In this document: positions 1 through 9,345 of the stretch, one piece after another | How the letters are laid out: each line of letters opens with the position of its first letter | How positions within the stretch are numbered: the first letter of the stretch is position 1 | NCBI GenBank assembly: GCA_049790315.1 | Contig: JBAQYV010000059.1 | Coordinates: 1 to 64,000, forward strand | Length of the DNA stretch: 64,000 bases | Origin: DASPOJ01 sp049790315 | Lineage (GTDB): Bacteria > Acidobacteriota > Terriglobia > Acidiferrales > UBA7541 | Reading direction: 5' to 3' | Program-made: the position numbers and the translations under genes | Notes under the pieces: model-generated | What the model saw: only the letters and a program-made list of their open reading frames with translations | Database searches by the model: none | Told to the model about the DNA's origin: nothing

Positions 1-1276
1 CGTAGGCGGTCGCGTTCGCACCTTGCGGATCGAAATCGTTCGCGACGATAGACGCGCCGGCGAAATGGCTCGCAAGCATCATCCCGTAAAAAATGGGACG
101 CGGGAAAAACCCGTTCTTTTCGTCGCCGGCGATCGGAGTGTAAAAGCTCCCGCTCGCGGCGGCGTCCGGGCGTGTGGCTACCGATTCGCCCGGTAGATGT
201 CCGCCAAGCGCGGCGCGAATTTGTTTTGTGCCACCGCCATGCAGATTCACGCCGACGCATCCGGCTTGCGCCAAGTACAACATGTAGTCCGCTGCCCATA
301 ATGACGAGGCGAAGGCATCGCTCATATTGGGCTTGCCACCGCGAAAACAGGAATTGCCTTCCGTCATGCGGTACGGCAGATTCGCGGCGCGAGCGGCGGC
401 CATTACGCGAGGAAAATCCGTGGCCAGACGCGGATCGCGGCGCAAGAGGCGCTCGATTGTGACATTGGGATCGTCGGGCGGACCTTCCGCGTAATAGTGG
501 CTGGTGAGCGCAACGATTCCGCTTTTCTTCCGCGGAGCTTGCGGTGCGAACAAAAGCGCCCAATCCATCATGGCCGCGGCGTCGGGCCCGCCAAATGTGG
601 CATCCGACAATTTATCCGAGACGCCATTCGCAAACGAAACCCAATTGTCGAGATAGTCGGAGAAGCCCCAATCAGGCGGACGCAAACCGTTGCGGCCATT
701 GTGATAAAGGTCGGGTTCGTTGCCGATTTGAAAATAAAGCAGGCGCGCGCCGATCGCTTTGTAGACATACACGGCTTCTTCGGAATCGCGTTGCGGCGTG
801 CCGCTGCCGAGATTGAGTCCGTAAATAAGTTTCCATCCGGTGGCGTCCAGAAAATCCGCAAGATTGTCGATGGCGGCGGGCGTGATCGGAACGAGCACGT
901 GCGGCATCCAGTTGGCGTCGGTTGTGCCGGGGGGATGCTGCAGCGTGGGCTCCTGCGCGGAGGCATCGGCCTTCCACCATGTGAATTCGCTGCTGTTGCC
1001 GCCGAGGCGCAGCACGCCATTGGGAGACAGAAGCTTAAATAGTGCGATCAAGCTGGTGTTCTTCGGCGAGAAGAAATCGGGCTCTCCGAGTTGCGAACTT
1101 TCGTAACTGAGGCCGACAAAATCGTCCGGCATGTTCGCGAGAACTTTTTCCGTGTGAAGCCTGAGCGTTGCTGCGATACCGGCGCCGGATGCGGAGCGCG
1201 CAGGCAACAAAGTGGAAAATACAGCTGCGACAGAAGCAGATGCAGCATCAATCAGAAAATCACGACGGTTTTTCAT
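1..1276 (-). CDS. GH79-like glycoside hydrolase (beta-glucuronidase/heparanase type), 3' end cut by window
   Basis: I translated this by hand on the minus strand; it is open from ATG at 1276 to the window edge, so at least 425 residues are present and the C-terminus is missing. The N-terminus (MKNRRDFLIDAAS...) is a Tat-type signal with RRDFL followed by a hydrophobic stretch, so export is expected. The TIM-barrel region carries YFQIGNEPDLY with Glu187 (716-718) as probable acid/base and YRMTEGNSC with Glu306 (359-361) as probable nucleophile, the pair expected in GH79 retaining enzymes. The family cleaves terminal glucuronic acid or related residues from glycans or glycosides. Exact substrate is unknown. 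It is divergent from the DUF885 gene, with about 160 bases between them. Confidence 0.82.
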   Translation of the reverse strand, partial: MKNRRDFLIDAASASVAAVFSTLLPARSASGAGIAATLRLHTEKVLANMPDDFVGLSYESSQLGEPDFFSPKNTSLIALFKLLSPNGVLRLGGNSSEFTWWKADASAQEPTLQHPPGTTDANWMPHVLVPITPAAIDNLADFLDATGWKLIYGLNLGSGTPQRDSEEAVYVYKAIGARLLYFQIGNEPDLYHNGRNGLRPPDWGFSDYLDNWVSFANGVSDKLSDATFGGPDAAAMMDWALLFAPQAPRKKSGIVALTSHYYAEGPPDDPNVTIERLLRRDPRLATDFPRVMAAARAANLPYRMTEGNSCFRGGKPNMSDAFASSLWAADYMLYLAQAGCVGVNLHGGGTKQIRAALGGHLPGESVATRPDAAASGSFYTPIAGDEKNGFFPRPIFYGMMLASHFAGASIVANDFDPQGANATAY

Positions 1277-1439
1277 CGCTCGATTCCTCCGCCTGCGATG
1301 CGCGCATTCATGCGCTTCTCCGCGCGACAGATAGTACATCTTTTTGCGGTATTCATGCTGGTCTCTCGCGCTGCTCGGAGATAGAGTTGCGGGCTGTGGA
1401 TAATCGTTCGCCACATCGATTGAACCGCCGGGAGGAAAT

Positions 1440-3227
1440 GTGAGTCACAATGCCGCCGTAATTGCAGCCATTTTCGTTTTGAGCGTTCCGGTTGCCGGGC
1501 AGACGCCGGCCGCGACGCCTAAATGGATCGGCGTCAGCAACAACTACACGAACATGTTGCTCGCCGTGCAGATGAAGCACGATCCCGAGTTCGGCTCCGA
1601 GGAAGGACTGAGTGAATTCGACACGAAAGTTTCGCAGCCCACTCTGGCCGACGAAGATCAAGACCGGCAGGAGACCGAGGATGTGCTTGCGAAGTTCAAG
1701 GCAGCGGCCGCAGAGGCGCAGCAGGAAGAAGTCGAACAGGATTTGCAGATCCTGATTCGCGCGGTGGAACTCGGATTCAAGAGGGAGGATTTCCAGCGCG
1801 CGCATGTCGTGCCATTCGCCAACCCAAGCAAGATCGTTTTCGGCGGCTTGCGTACTTTGCTGGACGATCAAACGCCGGCGGAGCGGCGCCCCTCCGCGGT
1901 TTCGCGGCTGCGCGCGTATGCCGGACTCGAACCGGGATATAAGCCGATTACCGATATTCTGAAGCAGCGCGTGATCGAACAGATGGCAAAGCCGGGCGTG
2001 ATCTATCCCTCCCGCAATGAAATCGAAACCGAACTCGGACGCGATTCCAATTACCTGGACGGAATCGAAGGACTATTTCAAAAATACAAATTGACCGGAT
2101 GGGAGGACGCGTTCGGGACGTTGAAGACACAACTCACCGGTTACGACGCCTGGATTCGTTCCGCGGTTTTGCCGAAGGCGCGAAACGACTTTCGCCTTGC
2201 GCCGGAGGAATACGCTCTGAATCTCGAGCATGTTGGAATCGATATTCCGGCAGATCAGGTTGTCGCGATGGCACATCAGGCGTTCACCGAGATTCAAGCG
2301 GAGATGAAACCCATCGCGGCCCAAATTGCGCAGCAGCGGCACTTGTCTTCCAGCGACTATCGCGACGTGATGCGCGAGCTCAAGAAGGAGCAATTGATCG
2401 GCGACGCGATTCTTCCCTTCTATCAGAACCGATTGGCGCAGATCGAGAAAATCATAGTCGACAATCAGATCGTGACGCTGCCGGATCGTCCCGCGCGCAT
2501 CCGTATCGCCACCGCGGCGGAAACGGCACAGCAGCCCGCCCCACATATGGTGCCGCCGCCATTTCTGGACAACACGGGCCAGAAGGGCGAATTTGTTCTG
2601 CCGCTTAACCTGCCGGCGACGCAGGGCCAGAGCGCGGCGCTGACGTATGACGATTTTACATTCGACGCGGCGGCCTGGACCATCACGGCGCACGAAGCTC
2701 GCCCCGGCCACGAAGTGCAATTCGATTCGATGCTCGAGCACGGCGTTTCGCGGGCGCGCGTTCTGTACGCCTTCAACAGTACAAACGTCGAGGGCTGGGG
2801 GCTTTATTCGGAATATTTAATCGAGCCGTACATGCCGCTGGAAGGCCAGCTAGTTTCACTGGACTATCGCCTGCTTCGTGCGGCGCGTGCGTTTCTCGAT
2901 CCCGAATTGCAAGCGGGCAAGATCACGCCCGATGATGCGCGGCGCGTTCTCGAACAGGACATCGTCGCGTCGCCCGCCTTCACGGAGGAGGAAATCGAAC
3001 GCTTCACGTATGGCGCACCGGGACAAGCCATCAGCTACTTCTACGGATACACTAAATTGTTGGCGCTGCGAAAAGATACGGAAGCGGCGCTTGGCCCGAA
3101 ATTCGATCAGAAGAAGTTTCACGATTTCATTCTGGCGCAAGGCCTATTGCCGCCGGACCTGATGCGCAAGGCGGTCATGGACCACTTCATTCCATCACAG
3201 GAACACGCTACTGTTGGCGGAAATTAG
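1440..3227 (+). CDS. DUF885 family secreted protein (putative metallopeptidase-like)
   Basis: This is a 595-residue protein beginning at GTG; a GGAGG at 1431-1435 sits four bases upstream, and the ATG at 1438 is immediately closed by TGA in another frame. An N-terminal hydrophobic segment ending near VAGQTP looks like a signal peptide. The body matches DUF885 proteins, with the characteristic TAHEARPGHEVQ segment around residues 417-428, which contains a metal-binding-like HE...GHE pattern. Members are usually about 550-620 residues and their biochemical activity is poorly defined; peptidase activity is an inference from the His/Glu pattern. The gene converges on pdhB and the two stop codons overlap by four bases (3224-3227). 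Confidence 0.82.
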   Translation: MSHNAAVIAAIFVLSVPVAGQTPAATPKWIGVSNNYTNMLLAVQMKHDPEFGSEEGLSEFDTKVSQPTLADEDQDRQETEDVLAKFKAAAAEAQQEEVEQDLQILIRAVELGFKREDFQRAHVVPFANPSKIVFGGLRTLLDDQTPAERRPSAVSRLRAYAGLEPGYKPITDILKQRVIEQMAKPGVIYPSRNEIETELGRDSNYLDGIEGLFQKYKLTGWEDAFGTLKTQLTGYDAWIRSAVLPKARNDFRLAPEEYALNLEHVGIDIPADQVVAMAHQAFTEIQAEMKPIAAQIAQQRHLSSSDYRDVMRELKKEQLIGDAILPFYQNRLAQIEKIIVDNQIVTLPDRPARIRIATAAETAQQPAPHMVPPPFLDNTGQKGEFVLPLNLPATQGQSAALTYDDFTFDAAAWTITAHEARPGHEVQFDSMLEHGVSRARVLYAFNSTNVEGWGLYSEYLIEPYMPLEGQLVSLDYRLLRAARAFLDPELQAGKITPDDARRVLEQDIVASPAFTEEEIERFTYGAPGQAISYFYGYTKLLALRKDTEAALGPKFDQKKFHDFILAQGLLPPDLMRKAVMDHFIPSQEHATVGGN

Positions 3228-4213
3228 TACGCCGCGAGTTGCTCGATTGCCGCGACTACTTTCTCGGGGTTGACGAGGAAATATTTTTCGAGATTGGGTG
3301 AGAACGGCATGGCCGGAATATCCGGGCCCGTGACGCGCATCACGGGGCCGTCGAGATGGTCGAACGCTTCTTCGCCGATGATCGCGGCAATCTCCGCGCC
3401 GATTCCCATGGTTTTTTTGTCTTCATGGACCACGAGGACTTTGTTGGTCTTGCGCACGGATTCAAGAATCGTTTCTTTGTCCAGCGGCGACAGCGTGCGC
3501 AGATCGATCACTTCAGCTTCCACACCGCGCTTCGACATCGCTTCCGCGGCTTCGAGCGCGACGCCAACCATGAAACCATACGACACGATCGTCAAATCCG
3601 AACCTTCGCGGCGAATGGCAGCCTTGCCGATCGGCACCGTGTAATCGCCTTCGGGGACTTCCCCACGGATCGAGCGATAAAGCCGCTTGTGCTCGAAGAA
3701 AAGCACAGGAGACGAATCGCGAATGGAAGCCAGCAACAAACCTTTCGCGTCATACGGAGTCGAAGGCATCACAACCTTGATGCCCGGCTCATGCACGAAC
3801 CACGCGGCATTTTCCTGCGAGTGATACAAGCCGCCGCCGACGCCGCCACCGCAGCAAATCCGCGTCGTGAAAGCGCAACTAAATCCGCCGGCACTGCGAT
3901 AATGAAGCTTCGCGGCTTGCTGAATCAGTTGGTCCATCGCCGGAGTAATGAAATCGGTGAACTGAATTTCGGGAACGGGCCGTAGACCCATCATCGCGCT
4001 GCCAATAGCCGACGCGATGATGATGCCTTCGGCCAGCGGCGTATCGAGCACGCGGTCTTCGCCGTACTTATCGAGCAGACCCGCCGTGACTTTGAAAACG
4101 CCACCGGAAAGGCCGATGTCTTCCCCGAGAACGAAAACACGTTCGTCGCGTCCAAGCTCCTGGTCCAGCGCTTCGTTTATCGCTTCAAGAATTGTCAGCG
4201 GCTTGCGTGCCAT
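3224..4213 (-). CDS. pdhB: Pyruvate dehydrogenase (or branched-chain 2-oxoacid dehydrogenase) E1 beta subunit
   Basis: This 329-residue transketolase-fold subunit pairs with the E1 alpha product just upstream to decarboxylate a 2-oxoacid with thiamine diphosphate. The protein starts MARKPLTILEAINEALDQEL, followed by FVLGEDIG, PEIQFTDFITPAMDQL and the typical C-terminal VVHEDKKTMGIGAEI block. I chose ATG 4213 because GAAGGAGA lies just upstream and family proteins begin there; the open frame extends 39 codons further only because it is not interrupted. It follows pdhA by 16 bases, so the two are one operon. No E2 or E3 gene is in the window, so the choice between pyruvate and branched-chain substrate stays open. 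Confidence 0.9.
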   Translation of the reverse strand: MARKPLTILEAINEALDQELGRDERVFVLGEDIGLSGGVFKVTAGLLDKYGEDRVLDTPLAEGIIIASAIGSAMMGLRPVPEIQFTDFITPAMDQLIQQAAKLHYRSAGGFSCAFTTRICCGGGVGGGLYHSQENAAWFVHEPGIKVVMPSTPYDAKGLLLASIRDSSPVLFFEHKRLYRSIRGEVPEGDYTVPIGKAAIRREGSDLTIVSYGFMVGVALEAAEAMSKRGVEAEVIDLRTLSPLDKETILESVRKTNKVLVVHEDKKTMGIGAEIAAIIGEEAFDHLDGPVMRVTGPDIPAMPFSPNLEKYFLVNPEKVVAAIEQLAAY

Positions 4214-4229
4214 CGTTCCCAAGTCTCCT

Positions 4230-5237
4230 TCAGGACCAGACGTGTAATGCCGCGGTTTCGGGCTCAGGAAACGGACTTTCCTCAGCGAACGTAACGGCTT
4301 CGTCGATTTCCGCGGTAATTTCTGTGGCAACTTGCTTCTTCAGGTCTTCAGTGAGGATTTTCTTTTCGGTCAAATACTTCTCAAATCTCAGGACGGGATC
4401 TTGCTTCTTCCAGGTTTCTACTTCTTCCTTGATGCGGTACTTCCCATCGTCGATTTCAGAGTGGCCATACCAGCGGTACGTTTTGCATTCGAGGAGGGTT
4501 GGGCCTTCGCCCGAACGCGCTCGTACGATGGCCTGCGAGGCCGCGTCATATACCGCGAGAATGTCGTTGCCGTCAATGCTGATGCCGGGGAAGCCGTAGG
4601 CCTTGGCGCGATCCGAAAGATTCTTCAGCGCGGTCTGCAAGCGAATCGGCACCGATTCAGCCCAAAGATTATTCGAGCAAACGTACACGATCGGCAGCCG
4701 ATGCACGCCCGCGAAATTCAACGCTTCGTGGAAACCGCCAATCGAAGTCGCGCCATCGCCGAAGAATGCTACGACCACGCTGTCCTTGTGCAACTTCTTG
4801 ATTCCCAGCGCCACGCCCGTACCAACATTCAATTGTCCGGCGATGCTGCTGGCAGGCGTGATCACTTTCAGGTCGGGATAACCCATGTGCGCGGGTGAGG
4901 AACGCCCTTGATCGGGACTTGTCGCCTTGGCGAAAAGTTGCGCAAAACAAAATTTCAGCGGCGCGCCCTTGATGATGTTCGAGGTCCAATCGCGATGCGA
5001 TGGCGCCACCCAATCGTCGTCGCGCAAGCTGTAGGCCGCGCCCACTTCGGTGGCTTCCTGACCCACATTCGAATAGAAATTCCCGCCGAACTTGCTTTGA
5101 CGGAACAGGATGCGCGCCTTTTCGTCGGACATCCGGCAGCGCATCAGGGACCGGTATAAACCGAGCAACAGCTCACGCGAGTATGCAACTCTGCTCGATC
5201 GCGGCTGAGTAGCGGCCGGCTGGTTACGTGTGGCCAT
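4230..5237 (-). CDS. pdhA: Pyruvate dehydrogenase (or 2-oxoacid dehydrogenase) E1 alpha subunit
   Basis: This 335-residue subunit binds thiamine diphosphate. FFGDGATSIGGFHEALNFA through VCSNN is the GDG...NN cofactor motif (roughly residues 160-200), and QEATEVGAAYSLRDDDWVAPSHRD is the E1 alpha N-terminal signature. The start at ATG 5237 is set by AGGAGAAG upstream; an in-frame extension of 78 codons lacks family similarity. A TAGAAT at 5293-5298 on the same strand could be the -10 of its promoter, but no convincing -35 is visible. It is followed directly by pdhB. The substrate (pyruvate, branched-chain 2-oxoacid or acetoin) cannot be settled from this subunit alone. Confidence 0.9.
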   Translation of the reverse strand: MATRNQPAATQPRSSRVAYSRELLLGLYRSLMRCRMSDEKARILFRQSKFGGNFYSNVGQEATEVGAAYSLRDDDWVAPSHRDWTSNIIKGAPLKFCFAQLFAKATSPDQGRSSPAHMGYPDLKVITPASSIAGQLNVGTGVALGIKKLHKDSVVVAFFGDGATSIGGFHEALNFAGVHRLPIVYVCSNNLWAESVPIRLQTALKNLSDRAKAYGFPGISIDGNDILAVYDAASQAIVRARSGEGPTLLECKTYRWYGHSEIDDGKYRIKEEVETWKKQDPVLRFEKYLTEKKILTEDLKKQVATEITAEIDEAVTFAEESPFPEPETAALHVWS

Positions 5238-5388
5238 GCGGAGCTTCTCCTGGGCTGACGACTGGGTGCTACCCGCTATTTTTGACGGTTTTATTCTAGC
5301 ACACACGGCAAGAACGGCACACCGGCACTTTGCGAGCTTTTCAGGGCCGGGCTCTAGTGAGAGTCCACCGCAGTCGCGCTGTTCGGAC

Positions 5389-5802
5389 TCACCAAAATCG
5401 CGGGCCTGCGGACCGGGCCACCAGTTGCGCCACCAATTCCCGGTCGGCGGGCAGGAAATCGTAGTCACCAAGGGCTTCGATGCGCTCCCAAATGATTTGC
5501 GCGAAGGCCAGATTCTGCGGCGGCCCGGAGATTTGCACGGAGAAGAAAATCAGTTCGAGACCGTCCGCCAATTCGGGCTGCTGCGCGTACCGATGCCGCG
5601 TGCGGTATTGTTCGGCGCCCACAGTGCAAGCCACGCCCAGTTCCTCGTGGATTTCCCGCGCGAGCGCTTGAACCAATGTCTCCCCCGGCTCAACCTTCCC
5701 GCCGGGAAATTCCCAGGACAACGGGAACGAGCCGGAGCGCGAGCGCTGGCAGATCAAAATTCGACCATTTTCTTCGATCAGCGCCGCGACAACGGTGACC
5801 AT
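5389..5802 (-). CDS. MutT-like Nudix hydrolase
   Basis: This 137-residue protein begins MVTVVAALIEENGRILICQR and carries a complete Nudix box, GGKVEPGETLVQALAREIHEELG, in the first third. WEFPGGK immediately before the box and the overall size match the 8-oxo-dGTP diphosphatase (MutT) type, which cleans oxidised nucleotides from the pool. ATG 5802 is preferred; a GTG start 54 bases earlier (5856) is also open. It lies upstream of pdhA on the same strand with about 150 bases between. Substrate assignment within the Nudix superfamily is inferred from size and motif context only. Confidence 0.8.
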   Translation of the reverse strand: MVTVVAALIEENGRILICQRSRSGSFPLSWEFPGGKVEPGETLVQALAREIHEELGVACTVGAEQYRTRHRYAQQPELADGLELIFFSVQISGPPQNLAFAQIIWERIEALGDYDFLPADRELVAQLVARSAGPRFW

Positions 5803-5923
5803 AGATAGCGATGTCCCCTGCACTGTCCAGCGAACGGATAGTTCTCCCTTGAGCACACGAATCCCAGTCTAGCGGAAGCGCGCCGCCAAAACCGCACGAC
5901 TCTCAACCGACGGGAACAAGAAT

Positions 5924-7150
5924 CTAGGAAGGGGCGTTTCCAGCGGGGCCGTCAGCTCCGCCTGCTGCTCCGGCGCCGAACCATTGACACAGATAAAGGG
6001 CGCAGCCCGCGAACTCGGCAAGGCTCGTCATGATTCGAGCATCTTCGGAATCGAATCTGGATTTTTCGTCGTGGGAAACGATCCAAACGGTGCCTTCTGT
6101 CCTTGTGCTGATGCGGAATGGAATGACCAGGCCTTCAACGATGGGAATGTCGACCTGATTGAAATATTGGAAGTAGCGGCCCGGATACGAGAAAAGCTGC
6201 GGTGCGTTACGGTCGAGCGTGACGCCGCACGGGCTGAAATTTCTGGGGGTTGTGCCGCCGACGTGCTTCGCAAGGCGTCCCGTGAGGTTGGTCCATCGGA
6301 AGACTTGTTCTCCCGCGTCGTTCGTTTCAACGAGGCTGAGCCCCGTGGTGCCCGCGCCGCACAAACTGATCGGCATTTCCAGCAGGGCGTCTACTACGTG
6401 TTGTGGCGAAGCAGCCACGGCCTGCGCGAGGACGCGAAGGCACTCAGCCTCGCAATCTGGACTGCGTGGCCTGCAAACGCGGGAACGGAGCTGCTCGGTG
6501 ATTAGAATGGTTCTTAGAGTGGCCGGCTGTTGAACCGATCCCATCGATGGCGGCACATTAGGATCGGACAATGAATTCTTCATCGTTTTCAGGGCGGACC
6601 GCAACCTGCTCTTTGCGGTCCCCAACGGCGCTCCGGTACAGACGGCGATTTCTTCGCATGTCATTCCATCGAAGTAAGCCAAAGTGACCGCTTCCCGCTG
6701 AGAATGGGGAAGCCCCGCGAGCGCGGCGGAGACCAACTGGCGCGCGATTTGCTCGTCCAGGGCATTCGGCCCTAATTTGTCAGGCAATACGACTGCGTCC
6801 TCGCAGAGCGATTCGGAGAAGAATCGAGACTTTTTCGGCCGGATGCGCGAGATCGCCCGTCTGCGCGTGATCGTAAGCAGCCATCCAATCAGCGACCCTC
6901 GAGCCGTATCGAATTGCGAAGCCTTCCGCCACAATTGGAGAAAAGTATCTTGCAGCAATTCTTCAGCGCTGCCGGAGTCGCCCGTAATACGAAGCGCGAG
7001 AGAATACAGCAGCCTGCCGTGGCGCTCGTAGAGAGCTTCGAGAGCGGACTGATCCCCATCAACGAGACGGCCTACCAGTATTTCATCTTCTGTCAAAGGC
7101 GCTCCGAACTTCAATTCGCGCAGTTTATCAATCGTTATTCGCGAAAACAA
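5924..7150 (-). CDS. ECF-type RNA polymerase sigma factor with C-terminal GAF domain
   Basis: Using a TTG start at 7150, the protein has 408 residues. Region 2 spans about 29-104 (ALYERHGRLLYSLALRITGD, then EELLQDTFLQLWRKA) and region 4 about 142-194 (LPHSQREAVTLAYFDGMTCEEIA, TAKSRLRSALKTM). After a linker, about residues 240-390 form a GAF domain like those of sensory histidine kinases, with NFSPCGVTLDR, QLFSYPGRYFQYF, IVEGLVIPF, GTVWIVSHDE and FDSEDARIMTSLAEF. A plain ECF factor is about 180-200 residues, so this is a fusion. The start is uncertain: the frame is open to 7318 but that would overlap the divergent ferritin-like gene; a TATAAC at 7184-7189 fits a promoter for the 7150 start. 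No anti-sigma factor gene is adjacent. Confidence 0.85.
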   Translation of the reverse strand: MFSRITIDKLRELKFGAPLTEDEILVGRLVDGDQSALEALYERHGRLLYSLALRITGDSGSAEELLQDTFLQLWRKASQFDTARGSLIGWLLTITRRRAISRIRPKKSRFFSESLCEDAVVLPDKLGPNALDEQIARQLVSAALAGLPHSQREAVTLAYFDGMTCEEIAVCTGAPLGTAKSRLRSALKTMKNSLSDPNVPPSMGSVQQPATLRTILITEQLRSRVCRPRSPDCEAECLRVLAQAVAASPQHVVDALLEMPISLCGAGTTGLSLVETNDAGEQVFRWTNLTGRLAKHVGGTTPRNFSPCGVTLDRNAPQLFSYPGRYFQYFNQVDIPIVEGLVIPFRISTRTEGTVWIVSHDEKSRFDSEDARIMTSLAEFAGCALYLCQWFGAGAAGGADGPAGNAPS

Positions 7151-7273
7151 TTGTGAATCAAGGGATACGGGATTTATTTGCGGGTTATACAGCGTTCGCT
7201 TTACATCCAGAAACAATCCGTCGTTCGTAAGACTAAATGTAGCGTGCAATACCAACTTACGGGAGGCTATCAA

Positions 7274-8125
7274 GTGAATGACAAGACAGAAACAGTGATG
7301 GAAGCAGATCCGAAGCAAATGGAACAGGAACTCACGCGCATTGGGTTCCGAAGAGCGATTGCGCGCCGCAGTTTTATGAAGAACGCGGGCCTTGCTGGAA
7401 TGGGCGTCGCGTTCGGGGCAATGGTGGAAGGATGTTCACACAAGTCCACATCGATGGCGCAAACCACGACAATCTCTCAAACCGATGTTCTGAATTTTGC
7501 GTTGAACCTGGAATACCTTGAGGCCGAATTCTACAGTGTGGCTACCACTGGCGCCACGTTGAGTTCGTCCGTCACCGGCGCTCCCAGCACGGCTACCGGC
7601 GGCGGCAGGGTGACTTTCACCGATTCGCGCGTAGCGGACATCGCCGCTGAAATTAGCGCGGATGAAACGCTTCACGTGAAGTATCTGCGGAGCGCACTGG
7701 GTGCGATCGCGGTCGCTGAACCGGTGATTAATCTCAACGCTCTCGGCATCGGATTTGCCAGCCAAACGCAATTCTTGACGGTGGCTCGCGCATTGGAAGA
7801 TACCGGAGTAAGCGCGTACGCCGGCGCAGCGACACTTCTTACCGCGAACAACTTGCAAGCGGCCGCGCAGATCCTTGCCGTGGAGGCGTATCACGCGGGG
7901 AATATTCGGCTGTACTGCGTGGAAGATGCCATCGTGTGCCCGGCGACGGATTCGCAAGACGTTCCGCCCACCGAGCAACACTTCTTTACAACCCTTTCGA
8001 CCGGGCTTGCCGTTATTCGCACAACGTCGCAGGTTCTTGCGATCGTGTACGGCAATTCCGCTACAGGCACGAGCAAGGGTGGCTTTTTCCCGAACGGAGT
8101 AAACGGCGATATCAACACCGTCTAG
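7274..8125 (+). CDS. Tat-exported ferritin-like domain protein
   Basis: This 283-residue protein starts at GTG 7274, seven bases after GGGAGG (7261-7265 region), a better signal than the in-frame ATG at 7298. Residues near 33-50 hold a twin-arginine signal (ARRSFMKNAGLAGMG), then VEGCS, where the Cys might be lipidated although the lipobox is not classical. The remainder fits the Ferritin_2 family: LNFALNLEYLEAEFYSVA and ISADETLHVKYLRSAL supply paired Glu and His residues typical of a four-helix di-metal site. Proteins of this family are common in acidobacteria and their role is not established. It is divergent from the sigma-GAF gene, with 123 bases between the chosen starts, so co-regulation is plausible. 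Confidence 0.83.
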   Translation: MNDKTETVMEADPKQMEQELTRIGFRRAIARRSFMKNAGLAGMGVAFGAMVEGCSHKSTSMAQTTTISQTDVLNFALNLEYLEAEFYSVATTGATLSSSVTGAPSTATGGGRVTFTDSRVADIAAEISADETLHVKYLRSALGAIAVAEPVINLNALGIGFASQTQFLTVARALEDTGVSAYAGAATLLTANNLQAAAQILAVEAYHAGNIRLYCVEDAIVCPATDSQDVPPTEQHFFTTLSTGLAVIRTTSQVLAIVYGNSATGTSKGGFFPNGVNGDINTV

Positions 8126-8223
8126 CCTCAAGGGGCCGCGGCAACTCGCAGCGTTCGGCGATTGCGCATTTCAGAGAGTCCAGATGATTGCTCAAAACAG
8201 ATGCGCGGTTTCGGGACGACCTG

Positions 8224-9222
8224 ATGAAAATTAGAGGGACAATTTGGATTGTGGCGTTGCTTTTGTTGCTGGGTGCCCCTTGCGTGCGTGCTGCGACCCC
8301 GTTGGACTGGTCCATCATTGGGATGTTTCCCAAGAGCGTCACTGAGTTTGGTTATGCTGACTTGAACCAGGCTCGTCAGTTCCCTTGGTTCCCACAGTTC
8401 GAAGCACAGTTGGTTCCAGTGTCTCTGTACGGCTTCGAGCAGTTCTTGGAATCCGCTCAGATGCAGGAAACATCGCCTATAGATCAGGTCGCGTGGGCTC
8501 GCGTCAGCCCCCAGAGCTCGAATTCGGAAAGCTCTGGGGGTGGCGGCAGCTCGGAACTCGTGGGAATCGCAACGGGAAATTTCGACCTGAAGGCGATCCA
8601 ATCTTTTTTGGACTCCCGAAACATCCCGGCGGTACAGGAAGATGGAGAGGCCGTTTATGCCTCGCAAATGGACTCGGGAGCGAGTGATACGTACTTCACG
8701 ATGATCGATAGCGGAACAATCGCGTTTGGACCTCTGGAATCGCTGAAGCAGATCCTGAAAACTCACAAGGGGGAACAGGAAAATCTTCTCGCGAGTGAAA
8801 CCATGATGAATTTGATCGGCCAGGCCAACGGGCAAGGTACCTTTTGGGGCGTCCTTGATTCCGACGGAGCGGCCGCGGCAATTCAACGCCTGGTCCCAGA
8901 AGCGGCACAATTTTCAGGCGCCCATGAGTTGATTGGGAAGATGAAGCAGGTTCTAGTTATTCTCCGGGCGCCCGGCGACTTTGAGCTGGATTTTCAGGGA
9001 ACTTCTGAATCGCCGGACGACGCGATCCTGCTTGCCCAGTTGTTGCAGGCTGGTCTGTTGTACCAGCAATATCGATCCAGCCAATCGAATCCGGATTTGG
9101 CCCAGATTTTAGAGGGCGCATCGATTGCGCCAAGCGGCGATCAGGTGGAGATATCTTTACGTTTGACCGACGACCAAATGCTGGGCCTTATTGAACGGAA
9201 CACCTTCAGCTTCTCGATGTAG
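8224..9222 (+). CDS. Secreted protein of unknown function
   Basis: This 332-residue protein starts at ATG 8224 with a clear signal peptide (MKIRGTIWIVALLLLLGAP, cleavage near VRAA). I do not recognise the family. The mature part is acidic and Gln/Ser rich, with a Gly/Ser linker near residue 100 (NSESSGGGGSSE), several LxxIxSFLD-like helices, and a C-terminal ISLRLTDDQMLGLIERNTF segment. It has no membrane helix beyond the signal. It lies 98 bases after the ferritin-like gene on the same strand, so the two could be co-transcribed. Codon use resembles the neighbours. Confidence 0.7.
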   Translation: MKIRGTIWIVALLLLLGAPCVRAATPLDWSIIGMFPKSVTEFGYADLNQARQFPWFPQFEAQLVPVSLYGFEQFLESAQMQETSPIDQVAWARVSPQSSNSESSGGGGSSELVGIATGNFDLKAIQSFLDSRNIPAVQEDGEAVYASQMDSGASDTYFTMIDSGTIAFGPLESLKQILKTHKGEQENLLASETMMNLIGQANGQGTFWGVLDSDGAAAAIQRLVPEAAQFSGAHELIGKMKQVLVILRAPGDFELDFQGTSESPDDAILLAQLLQAGLLYQQYRSSQSNPDLAQILEGASIAPSGDQVEISLRLTDDQMLGLIERNTFSFSM

Positions 9223-9345
9223 AGCCAGCAACGATTCTTGACATAGGGGGCCGCTTCGCGTCGCGACGTTTGCTAGCGCCGAGCATTGCAGCAACGGCTC
9301 CGCGGCAATTCGTCCCGCGCCGCCGGGCGCGATTCCCTGCCGCGA

